DNA of 64,000 nt from Hyphobacterium indicum (GCF_003129605.1 NZ_QBDX01000002.1:223501-287500); one strand, 5' to 3'. Shown: positions 18,605 to 29,837, numbered from the stretch's first letter. Made by a program: numbers and translations. Notes: generated by a model from the letters alone, not told the origin.

Positions 18605-19669
18605 ATGGAGACGATGGACCCGATCTCTTTCTGGAACTTGCCGGTTTCCGTCGAGTGGACGCTGGTGGCGTTGGCCCAGATCCTCGCCTTCATGATCGTA
18701 TTGCTGATCTCGCTGGCTTTCCTGCTCCTGATGGACCGCAAGGTCTGGGCGTCGGTCCAGATGCGCAAGGGCCCCAATGTCGTCGGTGCCTTTGGCCTCC
18801 TGCAATCCTTTGCCGACTTCCTGAAATTCGTGTTCAAGGAAATCGTGGTGCCGGCCGGTGCCGACCGCACGCTCTTCCTGATCGCGCCGCTGATCACCTT
18901 TGTCCTCGCCTTCATCGGCTGGGCCGTGGTGCCGGTGGCACCGGGCTGGGTGATTGCCGATCTCAATGTCGGCATCCTCTACCTGTTCGCGATCTCGTCG
19001 CTCGGCGTTTACGGCATCATCATCGGCGGCTGGGCGTCCAACTCGAAATATCCCTTCCTCGGCGCGCTGCGGTCGGCGGCGCAGATGGTCTCGTATGAAG
19101 TCTCCATCGGCTTCATCATCGTGACGGTCCTGCTCTTTGCCGGCTCCATGAATCTGTCGGTCATCGTCGAGCAGCAGGCCGGCGGATTCTGGAACTGGAA
19201 CATGCTGGCCCTGCACACGCTGCCGGTGCCGATGTTCCTGGTGATGATCCCTATGACGGCGATCTTCTTCATTTCCGCCCTGGCAGAAACCAACCGCCCG
19301 CCTTTCGATCTGCCGGAAGCGGAATCCGAACTCGTAGCCGGGTATCAGGTGGAATATTCCTCCACACCGTACCTGTTGTTCATGATCGGTGAATATCTGA
19401 ACATCGTTCTGATGTGCGCCATGACGACCATCCTCTTCTTCGGTGGATGGCATGCACCGTTCGAATTCCTGTCCTTCCTGCCGCCTTTCTTCTGGTTCGC
19501 CGCCAAGGTGATCTTCTTCTTCTTCATGTTCGCCATGGTGAAGGCGCTGGTGCCGCGCTACCGCTATGACCAGCTGATGCGCCTGGGCTGGAAAATCTTC
19601 CTGCCAACCTCACTCGGTGCCGTCGTTCTGGTCGGCGCTTACGTCGCCTATTCGGGAGCTGCCTCATGA
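18605..19669 (+). CDS. nuoH: NADH-quinone oxidoreductase subunit H
   Basis: 354-aa eight-TM membrane subunit that forms the quinone entry tunnel with NuoD/B. It contains the conserved [37 protein letters not shown] family segment and the [23 protein letters not shown] quinone loop. An alternative ATG lies three codons in (18614). The stop overlaps nuoI by 4 bp. Confidence 0.97.
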   Translation: METMDPISFWNLPVSVEWTLVALAQILAFMIVLLISLAFLLLMDRKVWASVQMRKGPNVVGAFGLLQSFADFLKFVFKEIVVPAGADRTLFLIAPLITFVLAFIGWAVVPVAPGWVIADLNVGILYLFAISSLGVYGIIIGGWASNSKYPFLGALRSAAQMVSYEVSIGFIIVTVLLFAGSMNLSVIVEQQAGGFWNWNMLALHTLPVPMFLVMIPMTAIFFISALAETNRPPFDLPEAESELVAGYQVEYSSTPYLLFMIGEYLNIVLMCAMTTILFFGGWHAPFEFLSFLPPFFWFAAKVIFFFFMFAMVKALVPRYRYDQLMRLGWKIFLPTSLGAVVLVGAYVAYSGAAS

Positions 19670-20154
19670 GCCGTATCGCTCAAACCATTCGCGGTGCCCT
19701 GTTGATGGACTTCTGGGGCGCCTTCGTCATGGGCCTGCGCTACATGGCGCAGCCGAAAGCGACCATCAATTATCCGTTTGAAAAAGGCCCGCTCAGCCCG
19801 CGTTTCCGCGGTCAGCACGCCTTGCGCCGCTATGCCAATGGCGAGGAACGCTGCATTGCCTGCAAGCTGTGTGAAGCGGTCTGCCCGGCACAGGCCATCA
19901 CCATCGAGGCCGAGCCGCGCGAAGACGGCTCCCGCCGCACCACGCGCTATGACATCGACATGGTGAAATGCATCTATTGCGGCTTCTGCGAGGAAGCCTG
20001 CCCGGTGGATGCCATCGTCGAGGGCCCGAATTTCGAGTTCGCCGCGGAAACCCGCGAGGAGCTCTACTACGACAAGGAAAAACTGCTTGCGAATGGCGAT
20101 CGGTGGGAACGCGAGATCGCGCGCAATCTGGAACTGGACGCGCCCTACCGCTAG
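19666..20154 (+). CDS. nuoI: NADH-quinone oxidoreductase subunit I
   Basis: 162-aa 23-kDa subunit (TYKY type) with two [4Fe-4S] clusters N6a and N6b. Two ferredoxin motifs are present, [12 protein letters not shown] and [12 protein letters not shown], each C-x2-C-x2-C-x3-CP. An N-terminal amphipathic helix attaches it to the membrane arm. A 30-bp gap to nuoJ carries the ribosome-binding region. Confidence 0.97.
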   Translation: MSRIAQTIRGALLMDFWGAFVMGLRYMAQPKATINYPFEKGPLSPRFRGQHALRRYANGEERCIACKLCEAVCPAQAITIEAEPREDGSRRTTRYDIDMVKCIYCGFCEEACPVDAIVEGPNFEFAAETREELYYDKEKLLANGDRWEREIARNLELDAPYR

Positions 20155-20184
20155 GGCAGGCGCAACACAAGAACGGGGCGGCTG

Positions 20185-20796
20185 ATGCTGCAGGTAATTA
20201 CATTCTGGATACTGGCGAGCGTGACGGTGCTGTCCGCCTTCTTCGTCGTGGCCGCAAGAAATCCGGTCCGGTCTGTGCTGTGGCTGATCCTCGCCTTCTT
20301 CTCGGCCGCCGGCCTGTTTGTCCTGCTCGGTGCCGAGTTTCTCGCCATGCTGCTCATCGTCGTCTATGTCGGCGCGGTCGCAGTGCTCTTCCTGTTCGTG
20401 GTCATGATGCTGGACGTCGATTTTACCGAGTTGAAGCAGGGATTCCTCAGCTATCTGCCATTCGGCGCGCTGGTTTCGATCGTCCTGGCGACGGAATTGA
20501 TCATTGTCGGCAATGCCTGGACCGAAGCCAATGTGGTCGCGCCGGCCGGTGCCAGCGCCACGCCGGAAGGCGTGTCCAATGTCGAGGCGCTCGGCATGCT
20601 GCTCTACGATGATTATGCGTATTTCTTCCAGGCGGCCGGTCTGGTCCTTCTGGTCGCCATGATCGGCGCCATCGTCCTGACCCTGCGCCACAAGCCGCAT
20701 ATCAAGCGGCAGAATATTGCCGAACAGGTTGGCCGTGACCGCAAGACGGCGGTGACCATGCAGGATGTGAAATCCGGAGAGGGGCTGGGCGAATGA
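20185..20796 (+). CDS. nuoJ: NADH-quinone oxidoreductase subunit J
   Basis: 203-aa membrane subunit with five predicted TM helices. The conserved TM3 segment [28 protein letters not shown] contains the pi-bulge region coupled to the E-channel. A polar C-terminus of about 40 residues ([23 protein letters not shown]) matches alphaproteobacterial homologues. The stop overlaps nuoK by 4 bp. Confidence 0.96.
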   Translation: MLQVITFWILASVTVLSAFFVVAARNPVRSVLWLILAFFSAAGLFVLLGAEFLAMLLIVVYVGAVAVLFLFVVMMLDVDFTELKQGFLSYLPFGALVSIVLATELIIVGNAWTEANVVAPAGASATPEGVSNVEALGMLLYDDYAYFFQAAGLVLLVAMIGAIVLTLRHKPHIKRQNIAEQVGRDRKTAVTMQDVKSGEGLGE

Positions 20797-21104
20797 CCGA
20801 GATCGGGCTGTCACACTATCTCGCGGTTGCCGCGATCCTGTTCACGATCGGTGTCTTCGGCATTTTCGTGAACCGCAAAAATGTCATCATTCTGCTGATG
20901 TCGGTCGAGCTCCTTCTGCTCGCCGTCAACATCAATCTCGTGGCGTTCTCTTCCTATCTCGGCGATCTCGCCGGGCAGGTTTTCGCCATGTTCGTCCTGA
21001 CGGTTGCGGCGGCTGAAGCCGCAGTCGGCCTTGCAATCCTTGTCGTCTACTTCCGGAACCGTGGAAACATTTCGGTCGAAGACGTGAATCTGATGAAGGG
21101 CTAG
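20793..21104 (+). CDS. nuoK: NADH-quinone oxidoreductase subunit K
   Basis: 103-aa three-TM subunit (ND4L type). The two conserved membrane glutamates of the proton path are in [15 protein letters not shown] and [13 protein letters not shown]. nuoL starts 5 bp later. Confidence 0.97.
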   Translation: MTEIGLSHYLAVAAILFTIGVFGIFVNRKNVIILLMSVELLLLAVNINLVAFSSYLGDLAGQVFAMFVLTVAAAEAAVGLAILVVYFRNRGNISVEDVNLMKG

Positions 21105-21109
21105 AGGCC

Positions 21110-23248
21110 ATGGCACCGATCCTCATCGTCTTCGGCCCGCTAGCAGGCGCCATTATCGCGGGACTGTTCCAGCGATTCATCGGCGACCGCGCAGCACAGG
21201 TCATCACCACCGGTCTGCTGATCCTGTCGGCCGTGCTCTCGGCCTGGGTCTTCTATGACGTCATATTCGCCGAGAATGCGCGCACGATTCCGCTGGCAAC
21301 CTGGATGCAGATCGGTGACTTCCACGCCAGCTGGGCCCTGCGGCTGGATCCGCTCTCGGCGGTCATGCTGGTCGTCGTGACCAGCGTCTCATCGCTCGTC
21401 CACGTCTATTCATGGGGCTATATGAGCGACGACCCGCACCGGGCACGCTTCTTCAGCTATCTCTCGCTTTTCACCTTCGCGATGCTGATGCTGGTGACCG
21501 CTGATGACTTCCTCCAGCTCTTCTTCGGCTGGGAAGGCGTCGGTCTCGCCTCCTATCTGCTGATCGGTTTCTGGTACAAGAAGAAGTCCGCCAACAACGC
21601 CGCCATCAAGGCCTTCGTCACCAACCGGGTCGGCGATTTCGGCTTTGCACTCGGCATCATGGCAGTCTTTGCCGTCTTCGGTTCCGTCAGCTTTGACAGC
21701 GTCTTCAGCGATGTCGAGGGCATGGCCGCCCTGACCTGGAATTTCCTCGGCCTGGAATACAATGCGATCGAGCTGATCGCCTTCCTGCTCTTCATTGGCG
21801 CGATGGGGAAATCCGCCCAGTTCTTCCTCCATGTCTGGCTGCCCGACGCGATGGAAGGCCCGACGCCGGTGTCCGCGCTGATTCACGCCGCCACCATGGT
21901 GACGGCCGGCGTTTTCCTCGTTTGCCGTTGCTATCCGCTGTTTGAAGCGGCACCGATGACCTCGGCCTTCGTGACGGTCATCGGGGCGACCACCGCGCTG
22001 TTTGCGGCGACGGTCGGTCTGGCGCAGAACGATATCAAGCGCGTCATCGCCTATTCGACCTGCTCCCAGCTCGGCTACATGTTCTTTGCCGCCGGTCTCG
22101 GCCTCTATTCCGCGGCCATGTTCCACCTGTTCACGCACGCCTTCTTCAAGGCCTTGCTTTTCCTCGGCGCCGGTTCGGTGATTCACGGCCTGCATCACGA
22201 GCAGGACATGCGGAAAATGGGCGGTACGTTTAAAGCGCTACCCGCAACCTATCTCCTGATGATCATCGGCACGCTGGCGCTGACCGGCGTGGGCATTCCC
22301 GGAACACCCATCGGCTTTGCCGGCTTCTTCTCGAAGGACATGATCATCGAGGAGGCCTTCATGATGGGCGAGGAAGGGGTGCCGTTCGGCATGCTGGCCT
22401 TCTGGGTCGGCGTCATCGCCGCCGGTCTGACCAGCTTCTATTCCTGGCGCCTGATCTTCATGACTTTCCACGGCAAGTTCCGCGGCGAGAAAGAAGTGCT
22501 CGATCACGCCCATGAAAGCCCGCCCGTGATGATGATTCCGCTGGTCCTGCTGGCCGTGGGGGCAGTTTTCGCCGGTATGGCCTTCAAGGATCAGTTTGTG
22601 GGCCGCAATGCTTTCACCTTCTGGGAAGACTCACTGCCCGCCGGTCCCTATGCCGAGGGCAATTATGGCGATGATTACCGTGCTTCCCTGGCAGAGGAGG
22701 TTCTGGCCGGACATTCCGACCTGGAATCGGACTCACTGAACGCGGCCGTCGGCGCGGGAGATGCCGAAGCACCATCGCAGGCCGTCGACAGTCACGCTGC
22801 GGAGAGTGCAGGCGATCACGACGCAGAGGATGAGCATCATGGCGGACACCACCCGCCGACCTGGGTGCTCTGGACGCCCTTGTTTGTGACCGTGACCGGT
22901 TTTGCGCTGGCCTGGTTCCTTTACATCCGCCATGAGGGCTTTGGGGCCCGGCTGGCGGCACGCAGAGGTCCGCTGCACAGCTTCCTCCTGAACAAATGGT
23001 ATTTCGACGAGATCTACAATTTCGTCTTTGTCCGGGGCGCCGCTGCGCTTGGCGACATCTTCTGGAAGGTCGGCGACCGGCGCATCATTGACGGTTTCGG
23101 GCCCAACGGTTTTGCCGCGTCGGCGATGGCGGCGGCACGGCGGCTGTCGCGGGCACAGTCAGGATTCCTTTATCACTACGCATTTGTCATGCTGATCGGG
23201 GTGGTGGCACTCACCATCTGGGCGATGACCGGCGCGGGAGGCGAATAA
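21110..23248 (+). CDS. nuoL: NADH-quinone oxidoreductase subunit L
   Basis: 712-aa antiporter-like proton-pumping subunit with the lateral helix. Conserved features include FFGWEGVGLASYLLIGFWY (TM5 Glu), GAMGKSAQFFLHVWLPDAMEGPTPVSALIHAATMVTAG (TM7 Lys and following) and AYSTCSQLGYMFFA. Between the core and the C-terminal helix is an acidic, His-rich linker (about residues 535-585, including GDHDAEDEHHGGHH), longer and more charged than usual. The lateral-helix end (RGAAALGDIFWKVGDRRIIDG) and terminal TM follow. nuoM starts at the next base. Confidence 0.97.
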   Translation: MAPILIVFGPLAGAIIAGLFQRFIGDRAAQVITTGLLILSAVLSAWVFYDVIFAENARTIPLATWMQIGDFHASWALRLDPLSAVMLVVVTSVSSLVHVYSWGYMSDDPHRARFFSYLSLFTFAMLMLVTADDFLQLFFGWEGVGLASYLLIGFWYKKKSANNAAIKAFVTNRVGDFGFALGIMAVFAVFGSVSFDSVFSDVEGMAALTWNFLGLEYNAIELIAFLLFIGAMGKSAQFFLHVWLPDAMEGPTPVSALIHAATMVTAGVFLVCRCYPLFEAAPMTSAFVTVIGATTALFAATVGLAQNDIKRVIAYSTCSQLGYMFFAAGLGLYSAAMFHLFTHAFFKALLFLGAGSVIHGLHHEQDMRKMGGTFKALPATYLLMIIGTLALTGVGIPGTPIGFAGFFSKDMIIEEAFMMGEEGVPFGMLAFWVGVIAAGLTSFYSWRLIFMTFHGKFRGEKEVLDHAHESPPVMMIPLVLLAVGAVFAGMAFKDQFVGRNAFTFWEDSLPAGPYAEGNYGDDYRASLAEEVLAGHSDLESDSLNAAVGAGDAEAPSQAVDSHAAESAGDHDAEDEHHGGHHPPTWVLWTPLFVTVTGFALAWFLYIRHEGFGARLAARRGPLHSFLLNKWYFDEIYNFVFVRGAAALGDIFWKVGDRRIIDGFGPNGFAASAMAAARRLSRAQSGFLYHYAFVMLIGVVALTIWAMTGAGGE

Positions 23249-24742
23249 ATGCTCTCTGCCGTAACCTTTGCGCCGCTGGCCGGTGCGCTCGTCATCATTC
23301 TTTTCAAGATGTTCTCGCGCGCCGAGGACTCAGCCTTCATCGAAAAGAATGCGCGTGGCGTGGCCCTGCTGACGACGCTCGTCACCTTTGCCCTGGCAAT
23401 CGTGGTGATGATCCAGTTCGATCCGCAAAACCCCGGCTTCCAGATGGTCGAATACGTGCCCTGGTTTACCGAGCTGGGAATGGGCTATCGCATGGGCGTG
23501 GACGGCCTGTCTGTCCTCTTCGTACTGCTGACCGCCTTCCTGATGCCGATTGCCATTCTGGCCAGCTGGAAGATCGAGAAGCGCGTCGCCGATTACATGA
23601 TCGCCTTCCTGATTCTGGAAACGCTGATGATCGGCGTCTTCTGTGCGCTCGACATGGTGTTGTTCTACATCTTCTTTGAAGGCGGCCTGATCCCGATGTT
23701 CCTGATCATCGGCGTCTGGGGCGGCGCCAACCGGGTCTATGCCGCGTTCAAATTCTTCCTCTACACCCTGCTGGGCTCGGTGCTCATGCTGGTCGCTATG
23801 GTCTTCATGTATCTGCAGGCCGGCACCACGAATATCGAGGTATTGCTGGCGACGCCGTTTGCGGCCGAAATCCAGACCTGGCTGTGGCTCGCCTTCTTCG
23901 CGTCCTTTGCGGTGAAAATGCCGATGTGGCCGGTCCACACATGGTTGCCGGACGCCCACGTCGAAGCGCCCACTGCAGGTTCAGTCATTCTGGCCGGTGT
24001 GCTTTTGAAAATGGGCGGCTATGGCTTCCTGCGGTTCTCGATCCCGATGTTCCCGGATGCGACGGCCTATTTCACCCCGCTGGTCTTTGTGCTGTCGGTG
24101 ATCGCCATCATCTACACCTCGCTGGTGGCCTTCCGGCAGACCGACATCAAGAAGCTGATCGCCTATTCATCGGTCGCCCATATGGGCCTGGTGACCATGG
24201 GCCTTTTTGCCATGACCGAGCTCGGCGTGCAGGGGGCGATTTTCCAGATGTTCTCGCATGGCGTCATCTCCGGCGCGCTCTTCCTTGCCGTCGGCGTCAT
24301 CTATGACCGGATGCACACTCGCGAGATCGCCTTCTATGGCGGGCTGGTGCACCGGATGCCCGTCTATGCGGCCGTCCTGGCCCTGTTCACCATGGCCAAT
24401 GTCGGCCTTCCGGGCACATCCGGCTTTGTCGGCGAGATCATGGCCATGATCGGCACTTTCCAGGTCTCGACCTGGGCGGCGGCCGGCGCGGCGATCGGCG
24501 TGATCCTGTCGGCGGTCTACATGCTGACGGCCTACCGCAATCTGGTGCTCGGCGATCTGACCAATCCGAAGCTGGCCCAGATCAACGACATGAATATCCG
24601 CGAATGGGCGATATTCCTGCCGCTGATCATTGCCACGCTCGTGCTCGGCTTCTTCTCGACGCTGATCACGGATGTGACGGCGGCCTCGGTTGAGCAACTG
24701 CTTTCCAATTATCAGGCGGCCCTTGCCGCCAGCGCACAGTAG
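23249..24742 (+). CDS. nuoM: NADH-quinone oxidoreductase subunit M
   Basis: 497-aa antiporter-like subunit with about 14 TM helices. It is recognised by [20 protein letters not shown] (TM5 Glu), [40 protein letters not shown] (TM7 Lys region) and [13 protein letters not shown]. It directly abuts nuoL (TAA then ATG, no gap). Confidence 0.97.
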   Translation: MLSAVTFAPLAGALVIILFKMFSRAEDSAFIEKNARGVALLTTLVTFALAIVVMIQFDPQNPGFQMVEYVPWFTELGMGYRMGVDGLSVLFVLLTAFLMPIAILASWKIEKRVADYMIAFLILETLMIGVFCALDMVLFYIFFEGGLIPMFLIIGVWGGANRVYAAFKFFLYTLLGSVLMLVAMVFMYLQAGTTNIEVLLATPFAAEIQTWLWLAFFASFAVKMPMWPVHTWLPDAHVEAPTAGSVILAGVLLKMGGYGFLRFSIPMFPDATAYFTPLVFVLSVIAIIYTSLVAFRQTDIKKLIAYSSVAHMGLVTMGLFAMTELGVQGAIFQMFSHGVISGALFLAVGVIYDRMHTREIAFYGGLVHRMPVYAAVLALFTMANVGLPGTSGFVGEIMAMIGTFQVSTWAAAGAAIGVILSAVYMLTAYRNLVLGDLTNPKLAQINDMNIREWAIFLPLIIATLVLGFFSTLITDVTAASVEQLLSNYQAALAASAQ

Positions 24743-24753
24743 GGGCCGAAGCG

Positions 24754-26205
24754 ATGAACCTTTCAACGCTCACCGCTGAATACATGCTCTTCGCACCGGA
24801 ACTGGTTCTGGCAATCGGAGCGATGGCCCTTCTGATGCTGGGCGTCTTCGTCAGGGATCACGACAAGGCCGCCGCTTTTGTCGCCCCGTTGACGGCCGGA
24901 CTGCTGGTGGTTGCGGCGCTTGTTGCCGCTTTCATGGTGCCGGGTGAGGGCGGACAGGCCTTTTCGGGCGCATTCGTGTTCGACCCGCTGGCACTGTTTG
25001 CCAAGGTCGCGATTTTCGGCGCAGCGGCCATCGCCTTGCTGTTTGCGGTTCCGTATCTGAAAGCGGAACGCCTCGCCAAGTTCGAGTATTTCGTACTGAT
25101 CGCGCTGGCGGCTCTTGGCATGTCCATGATGGTGTCGGCCAATGATCTCATCGCCATGTATATGGGCGTCGAGCTGCAATCGCTGGCGCTGTATGTGCTG
25201 GCCGCTTTCAACCGAGACAGCCTGCGTGCGTCCGAAGCGGGCCTGAAATACTTTGTGCTCGGCGCCCTGTCGTCCGGACTGCTCCTGTATGGCGCGTCTC
25301 TGGTCTACGGATTTACCGGTGCCACCGGATTCAACGAAATCGCGATCGCCGCGGCGTCCGGCGAAGTCTCGATCGGGCTGCTCTTCGGCCTGGTCTTCAT
25401 TATCTGCGGACTGGCCTTCAAGGTGTCGGCTGCGCCCTTCCACATGTGGACGCCGGACGTTTACGAGGGATCGCCCACTCCGGTGACGGCCTTCTTCGCG
25501 ACCGCGCCCAAACTGGCCGCCATCGTTCTGCTTGCGCGTATCCTGCTCGAACCCTTCGGGGCGATGACGGATCAGTGGCAGCAGGTCATTACCGCCATTG
25601 CGGTCCTGTCCATGGCGGTCGGCGCATTCGGCGCCCTGACGCAGAACAATATCAAGCGTCTGATGGCCTATTCCTCGATCGGGAATATGGGGTATGCGCT
25701 GGTCGCGATCGCCGCGGGAACCGCGATCGGTCTCTGGGCGCTGCTCGCATTCATGATCCTCTACATTATCGGCTTGGTTGCGGCTTTCGGCGTGATCCTT
25801 TCCATGCGCACCAGCGAAGGTATGGTCGAGCAGATCGAGGATCTGGCGGGCCTTGCACAATCGCGCCCGGGGCTGGCCTGGACAATGACCGGCGCAATGT
25901 TCTCCATCGGTGGTCTGCCCTTCCTGGTCGGCTTCTTCGGCAAGCTCTTCATCCTCTATGCCGCGCTGCAGGCCGGCCTGATCTTCTTGCCGATTGCCCT
26001 GGTTCTGTTTTCGGTCGTGTCCGCCTATTATTATCTGCGCATTGTGCGGGTGATGTGGTTCTCCGATCCGGTTGTGACCTTTGTCGGTCCATCCGCGGCA
26101 ACGGCCGTGATCACCAATGTGGCAGGGATTGCCACGGCGGCTCTGGTGATCGTTGCGCCGGTCCTATTCTATCTGGCGCAGAATGCCGGCTTCGGACCGC
26201 TCTAG
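24754..26205 (+). CDS. nuoN: NADH-quinone oxidoreductase subunit N
   Basis: 483-aa antiporter-like subunit. It has MYMGVELQSLALYVLAAF (TM5 Glu), GLAFKVSAAPFHMWTPDVYEGSPTPVTAFFATAPK (TM7 Lys region) and YSSIGNMGYALVA. It is the last complex I gene and is followed without a gap by birA. Confidence 0.97.
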   Translation: MNLSTLTAEYMLFAPELVLAIGAMALLMLGVFVRDHDKAAAFVAPLTAGLLVVAALVAAFMVPGEGGQAFSGAFVFDPLALFAKVAIFGAAAIALLFAVPYLKAERLAKFEYFVLIALAALGMSMMVSANDLIAMYMGVELQSLALYVLAAFNRDSLRASEAGLKYFVLGALSSGLLLYGASLVYGFTGATGFNEIAIAAASGEVSIGLLFGLVFIICGLAFKVSAAPFHMWTPDVYEGSPTPVTAFFATAPKLAAIVLLARILLEPFGAMTDQWQQVITAIAVLSMAVGAFGALTQNNIKRLMAYSSIGNMGYALVAIAAGTAIGLWALLAFMILYIIGLVAAFGVILSMRTSEGMVEQIEDLAGLAQSRPGLAWTMTGAMFSIGGLPFLVGFFGKLFILYAALQAGLIFLPIALVLFSVVSAYYYLRIVRVMWFSDPVVTFVGPSAATAVITNVAGIATAALVIVAPVLFYLAQNAGFGPL

Positions 26206-26949
26206 ATGACGGTATCGGGTGTCCGGACCGAATGGCTGGACGAAACGGATTCGACCAATGATGAAGCCCGCCGCCGCTTCAGGGCCGGGGAGATCGGTCC
26301 ATTGTGGATTGCCGCCCGCCGGCAGACCTCGGGACGTGGCCGCCGGGGCCGGGCCTGGGCGGATCTGAGCCGCAATCTTTACTGCTCCGGCCTGTATTCG
26401 CTCAAATGTACGCCCGGTGAGGCCGCCCAGCTCTCTTTTGCGGCGGCGCTGGCCGCGTCAGACGTCTGCCAGGCGGCCCTGACCGGTCGAACGGTGAAGG
26501 TGAAATGGCCGAACGATGTGCTGATCGAAGGTCAGAAAGTCTGCGGCATTCTGCTGGAATCGGCCGATGCGCCGGGACAGGTCGTTCAGCTCGTCATTGG
26601 CATCGGCATCAATGTCATGGCAGCGCCCGACATTCCCGAAACCCCGGCCGTCAGTCTGGCACAGCTCGGATCCGGTCTCGACGCTGCAACAGCGCTGGAT
26701 CACCTTGCCGACCGCTTCGAACACTGGCGCGGCGTCTGGGCGCGGGAAGGATTTGCACCCATCCGGGACGCCTGGCTGGCGCGCGCCCATGGCGTGGGTC
26801 AGCGCTGCCTCGCACGCCTGGACAAGGAAACGCTGGAAGGTGTTTTCACCGATCTCGCGGCGGATGGATCGCTGATACTGGAACTCGCCGGCGGAGAAAG
26901 ACGGCTTATTTCAGCGGGAGACGTATTTTTCCCCGGGGCTTTGGGCTAG
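26206..26949 (+). CDS. birA: Biotin--[acetyl-CoA-carboxylase] ligase
   Basis: 247-aa class I biotin protein ligase that makes biotinyl-AMP and attaches biotin to carboxylase BCCP domains. Catalytic motifs are [10 protein letters not shown], the biotinyl-AMP loop GRGRRGRAW and [20 protein letters not shown]. There is no N-terminal HTH domain, so unlike E. coli BirA it should not repress transcription. It starts at the base after the nuoN stop; the nuoN-birA-coaX-rnj order is common in alphaproteobacteria. Confidence 0.95.
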   Translation: MTVSGVRTEWLDETDSTNDEARRRFRAGEIGPLWIAARRQTSGRGRRGRAWADLSRNLYCSGLYSLKCTPGEAAQLSFAAALAASDVCQAALTGRTVKVKWPNDVLIEGQKVCGILLESADAPGQVVQLVIGIGINVMAAPDIPETPAVSLAQLGSGLDAATALDHLADRFEHWRGVWAREGFAPIRDAWLARAHGVGQRCLARLDKETLEGVFTDLAADGSLILELAGGERRLISAGDVFFPGALG

Positions 26950-26959
26950 ACCGCTTTTC

Positions 26960-27739
26960 ATGTTTCTTGCAATCGATTGCGGCAATACCAATACGCTCTT
27001 CGCCGTCCATGACGGCGAAGGATGGCGCGCGCAATGGCGCACCGCGACCCACTCCACCCGCACGGCGGACGAGCATGCGGTCTGGCTCAGCCAGATCATG
27101 GAAATGAACGGGTTGTCATTCGGCGATATATCCGCCTGCGTCATCTCGACCGTGGTGCCGCAAGCCCTGTTCAATCTGCGCAATCTGTCACGGCGCTATC
27201 TCAATGCCGAGCCGCTGATCATTGGAGAGCCCAATGTCGAACTCGGCGTTCAGGTCCGCCTGCCGCGCCCGCAGGAAGCCGGTGCAGACCGGCTGGTGAA
27301 CGCGCTCGGTGCCCGCATGAAATATGACGGGGCCTTGCTGCTGATCGATTCCGGCACGGCGACGACATTCGATGTCGTCTCCAGCGATGGCGCATTTGAA
27401 GGCGGCATCATTGCGCCAGGGGTCAACCTGTCGATGAAAGCGCTGCATGAAGCGGCGGCGCGCCTGCCCCGTATCGAAATCCGCCAGCCCGAAAAGGTCA
27501 TCGGCAAGGACACCGTGTCGGCCATGCAGTCGGGTGTTTTCTGGGGCTATGTCGAGCTGATCGACGGGCTGGTGCGGCGCACGCGGGCGGAATATCCCGA
27601 AGACCTGACAGTGATTGCCACGGGCGGCGTGGCCTCGCTGTTTGAAGGCGCGGTGTCATCAATCGATCACTTTGATTCAGATATTACGATTTGCGGATTG
27701 CTGGAAGTCTGGCGTCTCAATGGCGGCGGAGCGGACTGA
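26960..27739 (+). CDS. coaX: Type III pantothenate kinase
   Basis: 259-aa ASKHA-fold kinase that phosphorylates pantothenate, the first step of CoA synthesis. Motifs are the phosphate loop [25 protein letters not shown] and [11 protein letters not shown], then [15 protein letters not shown]. The TGA overlaps the ATG of the RNase J gene (TGATG sharing). Confidence 0.96.
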   Translation: MFLAIDCGNTNTLFAVHDGEGWRAQWRTATHSTRTADEHAVWLSQIMEMNGLSFGDISACVISTVVPQALFNLRNLSRRYLNAEPLIIGEPNVELGVQVRLPRPQEAGADRLVNALGARMKYDGALLLIDSGTATTFDVVSSDGAFEGGIIAPGVNLSMKALHEAAARLPRIEIRQPEKVIGKDTVSAMQSGVFWGYVELIDGLVRRTRAEYPEDLTVIATGGVASLFEGAVSSIDHFDSDITICGLLEVWRLNGGGAD

Positions 27740-29409
27740 TGGCAGAAACTGGCGGACTTTATTTCCTGCCCCTCGGCGGGTCCGGTGAAATCGGCATGAA
27801 TCTCAATCTCTACGGCTATGGGCCCGAGGAGAACCGCAAATGGATCATGGTCGATTGCGGTGTCACTTTCGGTGATCTGTCTACGCCGGGAATCGATCTC
27901 ATCATGCCGGATCCCGATTTCATCGAGGAACGCGCCCACGATCTGCTGGCGATCGTCCTGACCCATGCCCATGAAGACCATATGGGCGCGGTAGCCCATC
28001 TCTGGGAGCGATTCCGCTGCCCCATCTACGCCACGCCGTTCACGGCATGGCTGATGGTCGACCGGCTCAAGGAAAAGGGGCTTGAAAAGGAAGCCATCGT
28101 CAATGTCGTCCCGCTGGACGGGCAGATCAAACTCGGCCCGTTCGACATCAGTTTCGTGACACTGACCCACTCCATCCCCGAGCCCAATGGCCTGGCCATC
28201 CGCACGCCGGAAGGCCTGATCCTGCATACCGGAGACTGGAAGATTGATAGCGACCCGCAGATCGGCGAGGTCACAGATGTCAGCGCGCTCACCACCCTGG
28301 GCGAAGAAGGTGTGCTGGCGATGGTGTGCGACAGCACCAATGTTTTCACAAAGGGCGAATCCGGTTCGGAGGCCGGGGTCCGCAAGAATCTGATCGAACT
28401 GGTCGGGGAACTGAAAGGCCGTGTCGCGATCGCCTCCTTTGCCTCCAATGTCGCGCGCATGGAATCGGCGATTGTCGCCGCCGAGGCCAATGGCCGCCGC
28501 GTCTGCCTGGCCGGCCGGTCCATGCACCGAATGGCGGCTGCGGCGAAGGCCGTGGGCCTGTTGAAGGACGCCAAACCCTTCATTGATGAAGATGATGCTG
28601 CTGCGTTTCCGGCAGAGAAAATCCTCTATCTCTGCACGGGCAGCCAGGGCGAGCCACGCGCGGCCCTGTCGCGTGTTGCGCGGGGCGATCACCGCGCCAT
28701 CAACCTCACCACCGGAGACACGGTGATTTTCTCCTCGCGTGTCATTCCGGGGAATGAGGCCGGCATTTTCGAGTTGCAGAACCGGCTGGCCGAGCGCGGC
28801 GTCGAGATCATCACCGAACGTGATCGTCACATTCACGTATCCGGCCATCCTTGCCGTGACGAGCTGCGGCAGATGTATGCCTGGGTCAAGCCGCGCATTG
28901 CCATTCCGGTGCACGGCGAACGCCGGCATCTTGTCGAGCACGCCGCCTTTGCCAAATCGCTTCAGGTGCCGCATGCCCTGCCGGGCCGCAATGGCGACAT
29001 GATCCGCATCACAAAAGACGGGGCGAGCGTTGTCGACGAGGTCAAATCGGGCCGCCTCTACATGGATGGCAACCTGCTCAGCGAGGCTGAGGGATCAGGC
29101 ATTCGCGAGCGCCGCTCCATGGCTTATGCCGGCCATGTCACCGTGGCCATGGTGATTGACGGGCAGGGCGGTCTGGTTTCCGGACCGGATGTGCGTGTGC
29201 TAGGGCTTCCGGAAACGCGTGAACTGACTGAAGATCATTGGTTTGACCTGATCGCCGATACGGCCGAATCCGCCTTTGACCGGCTCAAGCACCGGGCTCG
29301 CGGTGACGAGGCCCAGGTTGAGGAAATGGTGCGCCGGGCTGTGCGCGGCGAGCTCAACCGCATCTGGGGCAAGAAGCCCCAGGTTGATATAATGGTGCTC
29401 ACGGCCTGA
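27739..29409 (+). CDS. rnj: Ribonuclease J
   Basis: 556-aa metallo-beta-lactamase/beta-CASP ribonuclease with 5' exo- and endonuclease activity in RNA turnover and rRNA maturation. The zinc motif HAHEDH is at residues 76-81. The beta-CASP motifs include STNVF, FASNVARMESA, the CTGSQGEPRAALSR segment and VSGHPCRDELRQMYAWVKPRIAIPVHGE, with a C-terminal domain from about 450. An earlier in-frame start at 27691 would lie inside coaX; the ATG at 27739, coupled to the coaX stop, gives the family-typical N-terminus (LYFLPLGGSGEIGMN). Confidence 0.95.
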   Translation: MAETGGLYFLPLGGSGEIGMNLNLYGYGPEENRKWIMVDCGVTFGDLSTPGIDLIMPDPDFIEERAHDLLAIVLTHAHEDHMGAVAHLWERFRCPIYATPFTAWLMVDRLKEKGLEKEAIVNVVPLDGQIKLGPFDISFVTLTHSIPEPNGLAIRTPEGLILHTGDWKIDSDPQIGEVTDVSALTTLGEEGVLAMVCDSTNVFTKGESGSEAGVRKNLIELVGELKGRVAIASFASNVARMESAIVAAEANGRRVCLAGRSMHRMAAAAKAVGLLKDAKPFIDEDDAAAFPAEKILYLCTGSQGEPRAALSRVARGDHRAINLTTGDTVIFSSRVIPGNEAGIFELQNRLAERGVEIITERDRHIHVSGHPCRDELRQMYAWVKPRIAIPVHGERRHLVEHAAFAKSLQVPHALPGRNGDMIRITKDGASVVDEVKSGRLYMDGNLLSEAEGSGIRERRSMAYAGHVTVAMVIDGQGGLVSGPDVRVLGLPETRELTEDHWFDLIADTAESAFDRLKHRARGDEAQVEEMVRRAVRGELNRIWGKKPQVDIMVLTA

Positions 29410-29420
29410 GGAGCGTTGAA

Positions 29421-29837
29421 ATGAAAGTCGGACGTCTCAATCACATCGGCATTGCCACACCGGATATTGTGGAGACGCGTGACACCTATGCCGCGCTTTA
29501 CGGCCTCGACAAGGTGACGGCGGTCAAGGACTTTCCGGAACTCGGCGTGAAAGTCTGTTTTGTCGACACCGGCAATACCGAACTGGAATTGCTGCAGCCG
29601 CTCGGCCCGGAGAGCCCGGTCAACAGATTTCTGGAAAAGAATCCGAAAGGCGGACAGCATCATCTGTGTTTCGAGGTCGCCGATATATTCGCTGCGCGGG
29701 ATGCCATGCGCGCGCGGGGTGCCACTATTCTGGGCACAGGAGAGCCCTATACCGGCGCTCATGGCGTACCGGTCATCTTCGTCCACCCGAAGGACACCCA
29801 TGGAGTCCTGATCGAACTGATGCAGGAGCCGGCATGA
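29421..29837 (+). CDS. mce: Methylmalonyl-CoA epimerase
   Basis: 138-aa vicinal-oxygen-chelate protein that interconverts (R)- and (S)-methylmalonyl-CoA in propionate and branched-chain catabolism. Two VOC half-repeats supply metal ligands: His8 in LNHIGIATPD, GGQHHLCFEV, and a Glu in VLIELMQEP near the C-terminus. GAGG precedes the ATG. The stop overlaps the next gene by 4 bp. Confidence 0.95.
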   Translation: MKVGRLNHIGIATPDIVETRDTYAALYGLDKVTAVKDFPELGVKVCFVDTGNTELELLQPLGPESPVNRFLEKNPKGGQHHLCFEVADIFAARDAMRARGATILGTGEPYTGAHGVPVIFVHPKDTHGVLIELMQEPA

